From: Saccharum officinarum
Taxonomy: Eukaryota > Streptophyta > Magnoliopsida > Poales > Poaceae
Direction of reading: 5' to 3'
Length of the DNA stretch: 64,000 nt
NCBI GenBank assembly: GCA_020631735.1
Contig: CM036162.1
Coordinates: forward strand, 93,854,401-93,918,400
Below, one piece after another: positions 33,783 to 44,236 of the stretch (its first letter is position 1; each line of letters starts with the position of its first letter). Below the pieces are notes generated by a model. The model saw only the letters and a list, made by a program, of their open reading frames with translations. It was not told where the DNA came from and searched no databases. A program made the translations under genes and the position numbers.

Positions 33783-34301
33783 ATGGAACCAATGTCGCCG
33801 GCACCAGCGCCGCCTCGCTACTGGTGCGACTTCTGCAAGGAATACATGTCGATCCCGCACACGCTCGAGTACGCCTACTCGCTGCCGACGCCCACACCAG
33901 CCTCTCCGACTCTAGTGGCGACAGGCAACGGCGTTCCACCACTCGATCTGTGGTTCCTGAACACACAGGCTGCTCCAGCGCTCAATGCAGTCAAGATCGA
34001 AGACGAGGTCGACATGGTGGCTGCCCCCGGCGTCGGCAACCTCTTCAATCTCGGTGACATCTTCAACACCACTGCAAGGACTGGCATCTCACCGTACTTC
34101 TTCCTCGACTGGGCCGGACCCTTGGCTCCTCCTCCGGCGGTGACCCCGCCAATGGCTCCTCCTCCGCCCGCGACACGCACAGAGGCTGCGGCCCGCATGA
34201 AGGAGAAGGCCCTCCCGGCGTCGCCTCCATCACAGGCCGAAGGCACTGCAACCACGCCCCGACACTCCGGCGCCTCCTGGGTCGCAGGGTGGCCGCGGTA
34301 G
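33783..34301 (+). CDS. Unrecognised Pro/Ala-rich protein downstream of an LTR
   Basis: The frame is open from the primer-binding site itself. The first plausible start is ATG 33783, giving 172 codons. It has a Pro-rich N-terminus, a short Cys motif (W-C-D-F-C-K-E-Y-M) that could be half a zinc site, a central region of mixed composition with F-N-L-G-D-I-F-N and S-P-Y-F-F-L-D-W, and a second Pro-rich stretch before a basic end. I do not recognise the family. Its place just after a primer-binding site suggests a protein of a non-autonomous LTR element. A second GC-rich open stretch in another frame continues to about 34530. It could equally be a decayed gene. Confidence 0.4.
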   Translation: MEPMSPAPAPPRYWCDFCKEYMSIPHTLEYAYSLPTPTPASPTLVATGNGVPPLDLWFLNTQAAPALNAVKIEDEVDMVAAPGVGNLFNLGDIFNTTARTGISPYFFLDWAGPLAPPPAVTPPMAPPPPATRTEAAARMKEKALPASPPSQAEGTATTPRHSGASWVAGWPR

Positions 34302-34654
34302 ACGGGCGCCCCGGCATCCGCAGGGGAACCTGGAGCCCGGCGGCACTCGGCCTCCCGTTCGCGGAGGTCCTCAATATGGCAGTCGGCGGCAATGACTTCT
34401 ACTCTCCCGACAAGGGGGAGTCCTCTTCGAACTGAAGTACGACGGCAGCGGCAGCGTAGTGGAGTGTGACGGCGAGGTGTTTTGCGGCGGCGGCGGCCTT
34501 TCAGATGGCAACGACGACGGGTGGTTACCCTAACCACCGGCTAAGCCCCTTTTAAAAGACCTGCTGCTGCAACTAGGCCCGCCCACAGGCCTGTGCCTTG
34601 CCACCCCCTCCATTTCCACTGTTTGTGCCCGCATGGACCTGCATGGCCCCAATC

Positions 34655-34770
34655 CAGGATGCCGATGGATTCAAGGGCAAATCAAGCTATTATCTGATCT
34701 AAATCAGCCGATGGATTCATTAGTGAGCCATTGTCTGATCTAAATCAGCCCTTAACATGTTTTGGAAGCG
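34655..34770 (+). repeat. Short tandem repeat with TCTGATCTAAATCAGCC
   Basis: Three partial copies of a unit with TCTGATCTAAATCAGCC, two joined to GATGGATTCA, within a non-coding stretch. The core GATCTAAATC is close to self-complementary. Confidence 0.5.
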
Positions 34771-35379
34771 GGACTACGCTGGCCCAATTAGGCCGAAACA
34801 CAACCCACATTCGGTTTCAAGCTATTATGGCCCAACAAAAAAGCAAAACACAGCTTGACGGTAACGGGTTTACTCCTGCATCACCCAGACATGGCCGATA
34901 CCGTGACTTTCCAGCCCAATAACTTCTAAAAGTTGGGCCGGGTCGTTGGCGGGAGGTTGATGTACAGTACAGGCAGGCAAAGAAGTCAGAAGGGAATCAG
35001 CGGCCCAACGAGCCTGGAGGCCGGAGCATCATCAAGTATCATCTTACTCTGGGACTGGGAACGCTCTAATCGACCGTGAAATGCGATAGGCAGCGAGAAG
35101 TGACAATGATATCACACAGTGGACTGTGCTTACTGCTTAGTCACGCTGACATGGTCGCCAGCTGCATAGCCTGCCTCTCATAGTGGCAAGAATACCATGA
35201 CCCTGCCGCAATGCTGCGGTCAGCATAGAGGCAGGAAGACGATCACTCTCCTCTATGTAATGCCTGACGCAGATTCTTCTGCAGTCCCACGTCGTCACCG
35301 TTGACATCCAAACAAAGTCACCGCCGTTGACATCTAAATCTAAATCCTACACGATAAGGAGTACATCCCTCCTGCAGCA

Positions 35380-37865
35380 GAGCACCAAGGGCGCAAGACA
35401 AGCCTGACCGAGAAAATTTTGACTTTTTGCAACTTGCGAGCCTGTGACCATCGAATGGCGTGCGTTATTATAAGGCCACAAGTGAGAGTCAACTGATGAG
35501 AAGCCACCCGCCCGTTCAATCCAAACAGGGGACGGGACGACGACCTCCCTGCTTCGTGGCCTCGTTGACAGTCTCAACACTCATACGTCAGCACTGATGC
35601 AGCATAGAAAGGGAAACCGCACGTTAGGTACTATTGACGAAGTAAACTTGAAGGAGACAGTACGATACAATGGTTCGTGCCATGGCGATCAACGGAGTCA
35701 GCCCACTTGACGATACAATGATTCGTGCAGTGATATCGCCAACATGGAGGCCGTTTGTTATGCAAGCTGCAGATGCAGTTCCATTCGCAGACGGTAACCA
35801 CGGAGTACTCCTAGTATTACTGTAGATGGTCATGGTACCAGTTTTTTTTCCTTCCACACAGCAGAACAGTCACCTAGCTTCAGCGCCGAGCTGAGCTTCA
35901 ACTAGTCTTCTGTCTGAAAGAACTAAAATCTGGATGAGTCAAACTATCCTAAATTAAATTGATCAAATATTTACCAAAAAAATGTTAGTATTTATGATAC
36001 GTAATAAGTATCGCTAGAAAAATCATAGAATAGATTTTTATAATAAACCTGCATAAATATACAAATATTAATTTATTTTCTACAAATTTGGTTTCGCGAA
36101 AAGCGAGACTTTTTATTTTTTTAGTGTAGTGAATAATTCAATTGTAACGAGCAAGGAGGAGGCAAATCATATCTCCATACAGGGGCGAGCTTATCAGCTT
36201 AAGCAAGGCCAAAGGTGGCTATTTTTTTTTCTCAGTCACGCAAAAGACTTGTGCGTTTCTGTATTAACAAACTAGAAGTTTTAGTACAATAGGAAAGTCT
36301 CTTATCATAATAAGACTTTGGCCAACCCTAGCTGGATTCTTGCTAGCTAATTACTCGCTGAAGTAAACAACCCAGATTCTTCGTGCAGGCCTGCACCGGC
36401 AGCTCTGCCTGACGTTTGTTCATTGCTAGCAATTCCAACAGCTCTACCAAAGGGGGGCCATTGCCCCACCTTAATCTTCATACCTCCTACGATATCACTT
36501 AAGTTTAGGCAACAAATTTGTTTAACAAAGAATGACTTACATAGCTTGCCAGCTTGGCCCCTCCCACATTTGTCATGAAGCTCCGCCGCTGTCTCCATAC
36601 GTACGTTGCTTTCCTGAGACGGGCTGCGGTTCATTTGTGTGCAGATGTACAGTGTGACAGACTGAAAACGTACGATATCAAAGTTTGCTTACTTTGAATA
36701 GCAATAAACAAATACGGAGTAGATCACTATAGCTGTAGCATATCCCCGTATAATGCTCGCTTGTTTCTGTCGCGTTTCTGCGTCCGGTACTGCAAGTTTT
36801 TGCCATGCATGCCTAGCGTTTCTAGGTAGATATAAAGGCGAATGGAACTTGGTGGTATGTGCAGACAGAATCACAGGTGAGTGCAAGGCAGAGAAAAGGA
36901 TAATTACATAGAGAAATTTGTGTGATGTAGTGGACAAGATAAGATAAGCGCCGGCCTATAGACGCCTAGTATAGTAGTATTGCATCTATCAGCAATCCGA
37001 ACTTATTAAAAACCCCCAACTCCGAGTGAAAGTGCATCTGATCGTTCAAAGAACCAGAAAAGAATACTACTCTAGCTGGGGAAAATAAAGAATACGGGGG
37101 GTAGTACTATGATACGTCCCCTGTGTGCAGCCCACTTGCAGCTGGTTCCCATCAGATTAGCTCATTCGCTCTTTTTTTTAAAAAAAAAGAACCAGTCATG
37201 GTTTTGATGCTAAGTATCCGTCCCCGTTCCCGTCTTCCAGGACCGTCAGCATTAAGCTGCGCCTGAACGAAAATCCAACCGCGAACGGCTTACCCCTTTG
37301 CCGATATTTTAACCTAGCAAAGCACAAGCAGTCCAAAAGGCCGGTAGAGGTAGAGATAGGATAGCCACGATCCGTGCCAAAAAGCGCGTGTAAACGGAGC
37401 GGACGGATAAGCTCAGACCTGCGGTTGTGCCTGCGCACGCGACGTCGCCATCGCAGCCGGCAAGTGGAGTGTGCGCTCCCCACCACCACGATGCAGGAGG
37501 CACGAGCGAAACACCAGGAGGGAGGGGGAAAGCACCTCCCACAACTTGGGCAAGGGCGGCGATTGATTGAGGAGTCCGGACGCCCGAAAAGTTGTGTTTT
37601 GTCCGGTTGCCCGCGAGTGGGGGTGTGTGAGAGCGACCGGGAGCCGCAAGTGGGTTCGGGATCGCCGGATCACGGTCGCGGGCGACGCATTCGCCGCACG
37701 CGCATCAGGTGCGGTAGCTTCCTGCTGCGATCCCGCTGCTCTCTGCTGCCCGCCGCTTTTGTGCGATACCGGGGCTGGATTGGAATGCCGACCGGTCCTG
37801 GTTTTGCGGCTCAGTGATGTCGCCATCGGCTGGACCTGAACGGGTCCCGAGACGTCCACTGGTCT
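35380..37865 (+). repeat. Module A: diverged copy of the DREB1-linked non-coding module
   Basis: It shares ordered blocks with modules B, C and D: GAGAAGCC...GTTCAA...ACAGGGGAC (near 35500), GTTGACAGTCTCAACACTCATACGTCAGCACTGATGC-type sequence (35564-35601), TTTCTGTCGCGTTTC (36764-36778), GTGCATCTGATCGTTCAAAGAACC (37032-37055), GCGCGTGTAAACGGAGCGGA (37383-37402) and a 3' GC-rich block ending GAGACGTCCACTGG (37849-37862). An AT-rich insertion (35940-36340) interrupts it. No DREB1 gene lies upstream; LTR debris does. Open frames at 37196-37859 are in GC-rich sequence shared with module C and are not supported as genes. Confidence 0.55.
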
Positions 37866-37999
37866 TTACCGATGCTTGCTGTCATCCAAGACTCTTCTTT
37901 CGGTGACTTGATCAACTAGCCCAGTAAGGAGCAAAATGATTCTCGTTAAGAATTCCTCCGTTAAAAGATTGATGGACTGGTATACTCCCGTATGTCTTA

Positions 38000-38366
38000 T
38001 GGCAGTCCCAATGGTGCATTGATGATGGTTTCTATCCTCATTAAATGACTTGCCACGTAGGTAAAATGCTGACATGACAACGTAATTAATGAAGAAAGAG
38101 AGTAAAAATCATAGAAATGATTTCTTCATGAAGAAATCAGGTCTACTCTTGACCCAATGCACCAAGAAACCATGAAATCATCATTGGGGAGAAACCACCA
38201 GTTTCTAGGGAGCTCGTGTCGCACTCCCATTGAAGGAAGAAGATAGAGTTGGGAGGAGAAAGAGAAAATAATTATTACTCGAAACTATGGGTTGGAAAGC
38301 AGTACTTTTTTTTGGTGCGGTATCCTATGTTATAGAAACTACTAGTTTCTTTCATTGGGACTGCCC
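38000..38366 (+). mobile_element. Tourist-like MITE
   Basis: The inverted ends are GGCAGTCCCAATG and CATTGGGACTGCC, flanked by TTA on both sides (37997-37999, 38367-38369). A 3-bp TTA duplication is the mark of PIF/Harbinger MITEs. It is 367 bases long with no coding capacity. Confidence 0.85.
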
Positions 38367-38773
38367 TTAGAGGCTATTTTGCTCCGTTCCAAATTACAAG
38401 TCGTTTTGCTTTTTTTAGTGCATCTGTATAGTGGACTAGATGACTAGCTAGAACGCCAAATGAAGAGATGACTTCCCTCACATACCTTATCTTTTGTGTG
38501 ATCTTCTATATTGTTCTTAATGAGGATTACACAAGGGTTTTGATGAGTACTAGTATTAGACAAGGGAGACGGGATTATCTACAACTTCTACACGTCTCTT
38601 TCTTGAGATGAGGAATGGTAAAACGGTGCATAGGTCAATTCTCAACCCGTTATCTTTTCCAAACAGAATATGGATGCAAGCGTTCACAGCTAATTTTTTG
38701 GTTTTTAGCTGTTTTTTTGAAAAAAATTCACATTTAGACCCCTGGACAAATTAAACTCAACTTTGGACCCTAG

Positions 38774-38965
38774 GGGTCGACGCCATGTTTCGCGGCGTCA
38801 TTGTTACACGTGTCGACGCCATGATCCACGGCGTCGAGCTTCGGTGACCTGTTCGACGTGGCGGCTGATCTGGCAGACATCTCGACGTCGTGATTTATGG
38901 CGACAAGATCGACGCCGCAAATCACGGCGTCGATCTCGACGCCGCAGATCACGGCGTCGAGGCTG
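38774..38965 (+). repeat. Left MULE inverted-repeat array of GACGCC...GGCGTC palindromic units
   Basis: Several units of TCGACGCC...GATC(C/A)ACGGCGTCGA, each close to self-complementary, lie just inside the left terminal inverted repeat. They mirror the array at 43917-44024 near the right end. Confidence 0.75.
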
Positions 38966-39252
38966 CATTTAAAACCCACGGCCGAGTTTCCCTATGCGAG
39001 GGCCGTTTCATTTGTTGGTCTCTCGTCTCGGTTCTTTCTCTCCTCAATCCGCCCAATCTCTTTGAATTGACTATTTACACCTTAAAAACTTTGATTTGAT
39101 CCGTAGATCTTCTAGAGCAAGGTATACTCTCTCCCCTCTTTCTTTTTTACGCATTGATTTGATCTATTTTATGTGTATTTTTGTAGTCGTAGTTACTTTA
39201 TTATACTAGGTTTTTGAAGAGATTATTAATACTTATAATATGCAATCGTAGG

Positions 39253-39968
39253 ATGCCAAGACGTGGAAAAAGTAGCAAATCAAGGTAACCTCAGCGCCGT
39301 TTTTGAATTGTTAGCAAATCAAATGGCAAACCCTAGGTTTATGGTTTAATTTTTTTATTTCAGTTATTACAACGTAATTGGTTCTATTGTAGTTATGGCC
39401 GGATGACCGGAAATCCCTACGACCCAAAGCCTCTCCCTAGTGGTGTTCCAATACCCATGTGCTTTTGCGGTGATCCTTGCAAGGTAGACATTTCTAAAGA
39501 TGAGGAAACATATAGGCAGAGATATTGGATGTGTTCTAATTTTGCATGGGAGCCTACAGAGCGTCAGCGCCGCAGTACATTTATTGTGAGAAATTGTTAT
39601 TGTGTAATAATTGTTTTTCTGTCATTAGAAGTATTGCATATGTATTTTTTTAACAATTGCCTTTGTTGCAGACCCCTCCATCGCTCTGTGATTTTGAGCT
39701 GTGGATCGACACTGAGATCAAGGAGTCGGACAAGCGGCTTCTGCAAGGCCTAAAGGAGTGAGATGCAGAGCGTTTAGAGATATTGGAGAAGAGACGCAAA
39801 GAGGAGGCAACAGAAAAGGAGCACAAGGAAGAGGAGGAAAGGAGGCGTGTTGCCGCGTACAGAGAGGAGAGGGAGAAGAAGCTTGAGCGTGTGCGCCGAG
39901 CGAAGGCAGCGATGGAGGAGAATCCCGATGCCCAAAGGAAGGGAAAGTGGCCTCGTTGCACTCAGTAG
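39253..39968 (+). pseudogene. GRF-type zinc-finger protein gene of the MULE, three exons, one in-frame TGA
   Basis: Proposed exons are 39253-39284, 39393-39585 and 39672-39968, joined at GT...AG borders that keep one frame. The start reads MPRRGKSSKSSYGRM. Exon 2 holds a GRF-like zinc finger (MCFCGDPCKV ... RYWMCSNFAWEP). Exon 3 begins with an acidic/aromatic linker and continues as a Lys/Glu/Arg-rich coiled coil ending at TAG 39966. A TGA at 39759-39761 interrupts exon 3 between linker and coil. Such GRF-finger plus coiled-coil proteins occur widely in plants. Here it lies inside the MULE and is either a second element gene or captured cargo. Function is unknown. Confidence 0.65.
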
Positions 39969-40864
39969 TGTGCATGACTTGCTAGTTCTATGGTTTATTC
40001 ATGAACAATGTTGTCTAGTCTTGGACCATGTAATATGTTGTCATGTAATGCACTTTAACTATGGGCATAAGTAGCGCATGTTCTGCGTTATTTAGTTTAT
40101 CGTTACGTACTTGAAATTAGTCATGGCTCATGGAGATGAGACTTGACATAGTCCATCTCAGTGCAACGCCCCACTGGGCACCCACAAAGAAAATTATGTT
40201 TTATTGTTTATAGTTGGGGGGTGTGGGGATGTGTTCGAATAGGCTAAGACCTGAAATTTCTTTCAATCTTCTAAGCATCAGATTAGCGAAGTCCAAAAGT
40301 TACAAAGATTTGTCTTACTTCTAGAGGTGTTAGGAAGTTCCAAAAAAATTCTCTAAAAGTTCTGGAGTTCACAAAAAACAAACAAAATTATAGTAAAATT
40401 TCAAAAATAAATTGACGAATTATCACATTTCCTAGAGTTCACCTTTCATTTTTCCTCCACTCCACTGCTCCATACCAAACTTTTTTAAGGTCTCCCATGG
40501 GGTCGCTTATAGCAAAACAATAGAAGCAGAACAAGCACAGAACGGCCAAGCTCCGCAGGCTGTGGACTTGATATGGAGTGGAGGAAGTAATCGGAACACA
40601 CTTACGACTGTATTCAACAGTACGATGACAAGGAGAGGACATGATAGTATAATCGAAACATTTAATGAACAATGAAGCACAACATAACCGCATCGAACAT
40701 GACAACCAACATAACATGGCCTGCATAGTCCAAATAGTCCACAATGTCCATACAGTCCCAAATAGTTATATCAAGGGAACTACATAATGTTCAAGTCTCC
40801 ATACATGCAAAAGAAGCAAAGTCCATACAGTCCTCCAAGTTATGACATCGAATACATGTCGTCC

Positions 40865-41292
40865 TCACTGTCTCCTAGTCTTACCCTTACCCTTGTGGCC
40901 AAGAGCACCGGTGCCTGGAGTGAACTTGCAAGGCGGACGACGATGCCTTGTTCCTACACCTTGCGTCGGCTGAGTCGAAGGAGCGTCCTGGAGCTGAGAC
41001 TCGTCAAGCTCATCATAACCACGGTCCTCGCCCTCCTCGTCGACATCCAGGCCAGCCCTCTGTAGCAGAGGCGTGTACCTGTCGTCGTACCGCATCTCCT
41101 CAAACTTGTCATGGGTTCGAGGACGAAGAGGGGGCAGTTCCTGCAACCAACAACGTTATTTCATTTCATGCATTTCTAACAAATTAAATAGAAGGTTGGA
41201 ACAAAAAATTCAAGTACATACCGCCCCTCTGCGGTGAGTCGTCCTCGGTGCTTCTCCTCGTAGTACGGATCCAGGAGGTGGAATGGCTCCAT
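40865..41292 (-). pseudogene. Plant-mobile-domain-like fragment in the MULE
   Basis: Minus-strand exon-like pieces: 41292-41223 reads MEPFHLLDPYYEEKHRGRL followed by a GT splice-donor-like site. After an AG near 41149, the piece 41148-40868 reads PPLRPRTHDKFEEMRYDDRY and TPLLQRAGLDV, then an acidic and basic tail to a stop at 40865. The R-Y-T-x-L-L-x-R-A-G-L pattern recalls the start of plant mobile domain (PMD/MAIN-like) proteins often carried by transposons. The phase across the proposed intron does not join cleanly. It follows the transposase on the same strand and could be its 3' exon or an independent fragment. Confidence 0.45.
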
Positions 41293-41386
41293 CCTATAAA
41301 AACAGAGCAAGCATTAGTCAATAAATAAGAATATAGCAAAACAAATAAAGTACCATGCATATATAACTATTTACCAACTTGAGTAC

Positions 41387-43177
41387 TTAGATTGTATAAT
41401 GCACCTGACTAAGCGGCCAATGGCATGTACGTGAGTTGTGACCAAGTCTACCGCATTTCCCACATTGGTTCTGCTCGGGGTCAGTAAGAAAGGGGGTTGC
41501 TCTCCCTCGCCTCGTTCTACCAAAAACCTGGTCCATGACCATCTTGTGCCTCGTCCTCTTCCTGGTTCCACGTTTGTCCCAACATGTACCTGGATCTGCA
41601 ATGTACCTCGGCCCAGTGTATTCTGGCCACTGCCCCTCGTCTAGGTAAGGCTCGAAACGGGGCAACCAAGTACGCACAAGGCTGTCAACACTGAACTCCC
41701 ACGGTATCTTGGTCTCGTAGTCAAAGTTGCGATGTCGAGCTGCTGCAATATAATGTGAACACGGAGAGTGGTACTGCCTTGGTCTCCCACATTTGCATGA
41801 AAAATCACTAAGGACCATAATATAACTCCTTGATGGCCGAACCTCACCATCTGATGTTGTACCACCCCTTTCCGTGACCTGGTACTTGCCGATGTTGTGG
41901 TCGAAACACTGGACGTCATGTGTTGCAGCCCTTTCCTTTGCCTTCTCAAGGTGTTTCTTAGGTTTAGGTGCCCATTTCTGATTATTACTCTGCAGTTCCA
42001 TTGCTTGACCATGTCTCTCATTAAACCATGCAACTAGCCTATAAAAAGTGAATGATACAATGGCATTCACAGGCATGGCACGTATACCCTTGAGCACACT
42101 ATTAAATGACTCAGCCATGTTGCTAGTCTGAAACTCGTACCTCCATCCACCATCGTCGTAGGCTCTTGTCCATTTCTCAGGTTCTCTTAGCAATCCTCTC
42201 AGCCATTGCCTACCTTCTGCGTTCGTTGCCGTTTTTAGCTGCTCTAACTTCTCCTCGAAGAATGGCACCTCAAGCATGCGAGCAACCTCCTCGAATAAAG
42301 GAAAGTTATCCTTCGTACCATCCTTCCGAAGTAAATTCTCGGCAAGGTGCCGAGTGCACCAATGGTGGTGCAAAGCTGCATACCCCGGAATCTGCTCCTC
42401 TACGGCACTGAGTATGCCCTGGTGTCTATCAGATATGACACCAACCTCCCTATCAGGGCCAATGACATGTCTACGAACTAGCCGCAAGAACCATCCCCAG
42501 CTATCTTTGTTCTCCTTCTCCACCAAAGCGAAAGCCAATGGAACCAATGTGTTGTCTGCATCACAAGAAATGGCTACCAATACTGTGCCCATGTACTTGC
42601 CAAGAAGAAAAGTACCATCAATGGATAGCACTGGACGACAGTGCCTGAAGGCCTCGACGCATTGCGGAAAGCACCAGAATGCACGGAAGAATATCTGCCT
42701 CCCGTCCTTCCATTCATTTGGCTTCGGGATATACTCGTAATGCATACCTGGATTTGCTGCTTTCATTGCATTGAACATTGCAGGCAACTGCTCGTACCCC
42801 GCCTCCCAGTCCCCATATATCATCTTCCATGCCCGTTGTTTTGCCCTCCATGCTTTCCCATACTTTATGTCATACTTAAATATCTCCCTTGTCATCTCCG
42901 TAATTGTCCTGACCTTCAAGTTAGGCTGACTCTTCAATGTTGTGTACAACCTTCTGGCAATGAGGGTAGAGGTTAACTGTCGATGCTTCTGTTCTAGATC
43001 AGTCTGGGCACAAGTGTGTGGACCTACAATTTTGGTATGAACACTACCCATCAACTCACAAAACTGTGGTTGATCATCAAATATCACAGGCACCCTCTTC
43101 ATTTCAACAAAACTTACATTCCCAAACTCATCTTTCTCCACACTTCCCCCATGATACAGGGTCACTACGTTGTCCAT
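41387..43177 (-). CDS. MULE transposase (MuDR/FAR1-like superfamily)
   Basis: A 596-codon open frame. In order: an N-terminal DNVVTLYHGGSV segment; a KYGKAWRAKQRAWKMIYGDW helix region (about residues 130-150); the DDE-type core with FSIDGTFLLG-like (LSIDGTFLLGKYMG) first Asp and VISDRHQGI second Asp; HHHWCTRHLAEN; a SWIM zinc finger C-K-C-G-R-P-R-Q-Y-H-S-P-C-S-H-Y; and a C-terminal CCHC knuckle CGKCGRLGHNSRTCH. Relative to most family members the N-terminal region between the first 45 residues and the helix region is short, suggesting an in-frame deletion. The enzyme would cut and move the element by acting on the terminal inverted repeats. The frame is intact, so activity is possible but unproven. 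Confidence 0.9.
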   Translation of the reverse strand: MDNVVTLYHGGSVEKDEFGNVSFVEMKRVPVIFDDQPQFCELMGSVHTKIVGPHTCAQTDLEQKHRQLTSTLIARRLYTTLKSQPNLKVRTITEMTREIFKYDIKYGKAWRAKQRAWKMIYGDWEAGYEQLPAMFNAMKAANPGMHYEYIPKPNEWKDGRQIFFRAFWCFPQCVEAFRHCRPVLSIDGTFLLGKYMGTVLVAISCDADNTLVPLAFALVEKENKDSWGWFLRLVRRHVIGPDREVGVISDRHQGILSAVEEQIPGYAALHHHWCTRHLAENLLRKDGTKDNFPLFEEVARMLEVPFFEEKLEQLKTATNAEGRQWLRGLLREPEKWTRAYDDGGWRYEFQTSNMAESFNSVLKGIRAMPVNAIVSFTFYRLVAWFNERHGQAMELQSNNQKWAPKPKKHLEKAKERAATHDVQCFDHNIGKYQVTERGGTTSDGEVRPSRSYIMVLSDFSCKCGRPRQYHSPCSHYIAAARHRNFDYETKIPWEFSVDSLVRTWLPRFEPYLDEGQWPEYTGPRYIADPGTCWDKRGTRKRTRHKMVMDQVFGRTRRGRATPFLTDPEQNQCGKCGRLGHNSRTCHWPLSQVHYTI

Positions 43178-43916
43178 CTACTTGGTATGAACAACACAAG
43201 TTATTACGAATATTATTATAAGATAGCTAACCACAATATCTAACTACATTTGCTAACTAAAGTACCTAACTATTTACCTAATCAAATAAAATATCTAACT
43301 GCCTAACTATCTCTCTAACAATATAAGAGATTTGCTAACTAAATTAATAACTACCTAACTACATTAATAAGTAACTAACTACCTAATTATGTCTCTCACA
43401 TTATAATCTAACTAAATAAGCTGCAATTGTTAAAAAAACAAAATAACCTGCATGAATATATTCCTAACTAAAATTTCTTAACTAAATTTGCTAAATAAAT
43501 TACTAACTAAAATATATAATGTACATTAACTAATTTAAGTTAAAAAAACTTACCTTGCTGTAGGCCGGCTGCAGGGGGCGCGGAGGGGATGGGTCACCGG
43601 ATGGCAGGCAGGGGGCGCGGAGGCCGGAGGCCCGCCGGCCGGCGGGACCTCCGGCGAGCGGTGGTGGGCCGCCCTCGCCGCCGGAAACAGCCGAGGAGGA
43701 AAGGGATGCGACGAGGGCGACCGGGAAGGGGCGTTGCGGCGGGCGCGGTGGTGAATACCGGCGGGGACGGGCGTGGTCGCATCGACGGACTTCGGACGGC
43801 CGGCGGCGGTGCTGTCGCCGAGCAGGGAGGCGGCAGTGGCGGCGGACGGACGGTGTGTGGTGGCGGACTCGAATGAGACAGCGCGGGGGAAAGGAAAGGG
43901 CGTTTTGATTTAATAC
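43178..43916. other. MULE 5' non-coding stretch
   Basis: Upstream of the transposase: an AT-rich block with repeated CTAACTA-type motifs (43200-43540), then a GC-rich block (43560-43890) with Arg/Gly-rich open frames on both strands that appear to be composition artefacts. It probably holds the transposase promoter on the minus strand. Confidence 0.5.
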
Positions 43917-44024
43917 GCCGACGCCGTGATCTGAGGCGTCAATGTCGACGCCGTGATCTGGGGCGTCAATATCGACGTCGTGATCTGGGGCGTCGACATC
44001 GACGCCCTGATCTGCGGCGTCGAG
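43917..44024 (+). repeat. Four 27-bp palindromic tandem units in the right MULE inverted repeat
   Basis: Exact 27-base period, units starting at 43917, 43944, 43971 and 43998. Each is of the form xTCGACGCCGTGATCTG(G)GGCGTCxAx, with GACGCC and GGCGTC arms around a GATC core. They may be transposase binding sites (inference). Confidence 0.85.
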
Positions 44025-44236
44025 CTTTGCTGCCAGGTCACAGCCACGTCATAGCCATGTCACATATAGGGGCCGAAGCTCGACGCCGTAGATGATGACG
44101 TCGACACGTGTAACAATGACGCCGTGAACCATGGCGTCGATGCCTTGGGTCCAAAGTTGAGTTTAAGTTGTCCAGGGGTCTAAATGTGAATTTTTTTCAA
44201 AAAACAGCTAAATTACAAAAAATTGAGGCGTTCACA

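Larger units (their letters stand above)
38689..44227. mobile_element. Mutator-like element (MULE), nearly complete, 5.5 kb
   Basis: Both ends share a long inverted repeat: the left runs TTTGAAAAAAATTCACATTT...GACCC and the right is its complement, extending outward to an AATTTTTTG block. The 9 bases GCGTTCACA flank both sides (38680-38688 and 44228-44236), the duplication length typical of Mutator. Inside are a transposase gene on the minus strand, a GRF-zinc-finger gene on the plus strand, a mobile-domain-like fragment on the minus strand, and palindromic tandem repeats within both inverted repeats. The duplication is perfect, so insertion may be fairly recent. Confidence 0.9.
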
